A DNA stretch of 20,225 bases from a virus, in IMG/VR virus record IMGVR_UViG_3300032223_001809, positions 1-20,225 of that record. One strand, 5' to 3'. The position numbers were made by a program, and so were the translations under genes. Of the stretch, positions 18,648 through 20,225 are shown piece after piece. Position 1 is the first letter of the stretch. Every line of letters starts with the position of its first letter. Below the pieces are notes generated by a model. It was not told the DNA's origin. It ran no database searches and was given only the letters and a program-made list of their open reading frames with translations.

Positions 18648-20095
18648 TGAGAATTCCGCTTACCCAAGGGGCTTATGAAGCGCGATCCATTCTTGCGGAT
18701 GCTCAACGCTGCATAAATCTTTATCAAGAGGCTAACCCCACGGACTCTCCGTTTCCGTTTACACTTTACCCAACACCGGGGCTTGATCTTCTGACCACGG
18801 CTCCGGTGGTTGGTCCTATTCGCGCTACCTACCAAGCCTCGAATGGGAACTTCTATGTCGTGGTTTCCAACAAGGTTTACACAGTCTCTACGGCTTATGT
18901 GTGGACGCTGTTGGGCTCTATCGGCACCACTGCCGGATTTGTCTCAATCACCGATAACACTCTAGCCTGTGTTTTGGTTGATGGGTCGGCTAACGGTTAC
19001 GCCATCAATTTGGCGGATAACTCGTTCGCAGCTATCTCGGCCACCAATTTCTTCGGAGCCAACACCGTCGTTTATCTCGACACCTATTTATTGTTCAATC
19101 GACCCGGGACTAATCAGTTTTATTTCACATATTCCAACGCCACTTACGCAATGTTGATAGGCGGGACGGCCTTCGACCCCTTAGACATAGCGGCCAAGAC
19201 TGGCGGCACTGATAATATCGTCGGTCTTGGGGTCATGCACCGAGAACTTTGGCTTATCGGGGTACAGACCTCGGAAGTTTGGTTTGATGCGGGCGGCACA
19301 GACTTTGCCTTCCAGACCATGCCGGGCGCGTTTGTTGAGCATGGGTGTGCCGCTTCGGGCTCCATCGCCAAATACGATCTGGCGCTTTACTGGCTCGGTC
19401 AGGACACGGCGGGTAACTCGGTTGTCTTCGAAGGCGCACAGTATCGGGTGAAACGTATCTCCACCCATGCGATTGAAAAGGACATTGCGACCTACCCTAC
19501 TAAGTCCGATTCCCTTGGGTTTACCTATCTCCAAGAGGGCCATGTTTTCTACGTCCTAATCTTTCCCTCCGCTAACGTGACCTGGGTTTATGACGTTGGG
19601 GAGGGTATGTGGCACAGGCGCTGCTGGTCAGATACAGATGGCGCGCTAAACCGCTGGCGGGCTAATTGTTACGCCCAGTTTAATAACCAGCTTGTGGTTG
19701 GCGATTATGAAAATGGCAAACTTTACGGCCTGAACCTCGATACATATTTGGATAATGGCGATCCAATAGTTCGCATCCGGTCTTTTCCGCATATTGCAAA
19801 AGAAAACGACCGACTAATCCACAAAAGCATGATTGCAGCCTTTGAAGTTGGCAATCAAATGAGTGACGCAACTCTAGACCAAGACTTCTGCTCCCTGCGC
19901 TGGTCCGATGACGCTGGCCGGTCCTATGGCGAGGCCGTTTTGCAGACTTTTGGCAATACCGGCGACTACCTGACTTCTATGCAGTGGAACCGCCTGGGCT
20001 TGGCCCGTGACCGGGTTTATGAGTTTTCGTGGTCGGCTCCGGTCAAAACTGCGTTTCAGGGTGTTTACCTTGAAATCCTGAAGTGTGCTTCGTGA
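18647..20095 (+). CDS. P22 gp10-like tail hub / packaged DNA stabilisation protein
   Basis: This 482-aa protein is close in length to P22 gp10 (472 aa) and carries its features: an N-terminal RIPLTQGAYEARSILADAQR-like segment (residues 2-21) with the characteristic INLYQEANP, then repeating WD/beta-propeller-like strands, GGTAFDPLDIAAKTGGTDNI and HRELWLIGVQTSEVWFDAGG. It forms the hub below gp4 in the closed tail. The start ATG overlaps the previous TAA (TAATG) without a ribosome site. The stop overlaps the next start (GTGA). Confidence 0.85.
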   Translation: MRIPLTQGAYEARSILADAQRCINLYQEANPTDSPFPFTLYPTPGLDLLTTAPVVGPIRATYQASNGNFYVVVSNKVYTVSTAYVWTLLGSIGTTAGFVSITDNTLACVLVDGSANGYAINLADNSFAAISATNFFGANTVVYLDTYLLFNRPGTNQFYFTYSNATYAMLIGGTAFDPLDIAAKTGGTDNIVGLGVMHRELWLIGVQTSEVWFDAGGTDFAFQTMPGAFVEHGCAASGSIAKYDLALYWLGQDTAGNSVVFEGAQYRVKRISTHAIEKDIATYPTKSDSLGFTYLQEGHVFYVLIFPSANVTWVYDVGEGMWHRRCWSDTDGALNRWRANCYAQFNNQLVVGDYENGKLYGLNLDTYLDNGDPIVRIRSFPHIAKENDRLIHKSMIAAFEVGNQMSDATLDQDFCSLRWSDDAGRSYGEAVLQTFGNTGDYLTSMQWNRLGLARDRVYEFSWSAPVKTAFQGVYLEILKCAS

Positions 20096-20225
20096 GTTCT
20101 CCCGGAAAACTTCAGGGCTTCCCGGCAAACGTCAGCCAGTTCGTAGACGCCTCGGGCAATATCCTAACCATCTGGCTGTACCTGCTCCAGACGCTCTGGA
20201 AACGCACAGGGACGGCCCAAGGCGG
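20092..20225 (+). CDS. 5' end of a further tail gene (partial)
   Basis: A GTG start that overlaps the gp10-like TGA as GTGA opens a frame running off the right edge after 44 codons: MSSPGKLQGFPANVSQFVDA followed by SGNILTIWLYLLQTLWKRTG. The FVDxxGNxTxxWxxxLxxLWxRTG pattern occurs in small phage tail proteins that follow the hub gene. The TIWLYLLQTLW stretch is hydrophobic but likely an amphipathic or coiled helix rather than a membrane segment. The function is unclear. Confidence 0.6.
   Translation, partial: MSSPGKLQGFPANVSQFVDASGNILTIWLYLLQTLWKRTGTAQG

Noticed and set aside
1-20225. tRNA genes, CRISPR arrays, insertion sequences, integrase and attachment sites
   Set aside because: No cloverleaf, no regularly spaced repeat array, no transposase or recombinase domain and no terminal inverted repeats were seen by eye; a dedicated scan was not possible.

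Overview
The window is a stretch of a tailed-phage (or prophage) genome with a P22-like, podovirus-type virion module. The probable host is an alphaproteobacterium. The main evidence is a GcrA-family regulator at 3657-4085: GcrA is an alphaproteobacterial cell-cycle sigma70 co-activator. Moderate-to-high GC and frequent GTG/TTG starts fit this. No integrase, CI-type repressor, lysis cassette, tRNA or CRISPR array is visible, so lifestyle cannot be decided.

Leftward early arm (4445 down to 1, minus strand): a densely packed set of small genes is read from a divergent promoter region at about 4450-4520. It holds a 65-aa first gene whose promoter geometry implies a leaderless mRNA, a 57-aa gene, the GcrA-like regulator, a 50-aa gene, and a 103-aa possible DNA-binding protein. 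After these come a DUF1376 replication protein and a probable helicase-loader-like partner, a Cys-rich 51-aa protein, a 98-aa protein, a PAPS-reductase/DndC-like PP-loop protein, a 30-aa basic peptide, a RuvC-like resolvase, and the start of a secreted protein cut by the window edge. Several of these genes are too short for routine gene callers and were found by following ATGA/TAATG stop-start overlaps.

Rightward early arm (4543-7993, plus strand): a TTGACC-17-TAATCT promoter drives a chain of genes joined by stop/start overlaps. They are a 22-aa leader ORF, small zinc-ribbon-like proteins, a one-pass membrane peptide, a Rad52-family annealing protein, a DUF1367 protein, an HNH nuclease, small unknowns, and finally a specialised NusG paralogue with clear RfaH-like features. 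The NusG paralogue sits directly before a 236-nt untranslated region rich in hairpins and short repeats. That suggests an antitermination switch from early to late genes (inference).

Late region (8230-20225): a beta-rich structural-looking gene with its own strong terminator; four tiny, mostly Lys-rich proteins; and two minus-strand moron-like genes. The P22-type morphogenesis block follows: small terminase (DUF5681), large terminase split into two overlapping ORFs, portal, two small genes, scaffold, coat, a LEM/HeH-like small protein, gp4-like tail adaptor, an extra beta-rich protein, gp10-like tail hub, and the start of a further tail gene. Gene order follows P22 (portal-scaffold-coat-gp4-gp10) with insertions.

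The points most worth following are the RfaH-like protein with its downstream leader, the split terminase, the phage GcrA, and the leaderless divergent promoter.
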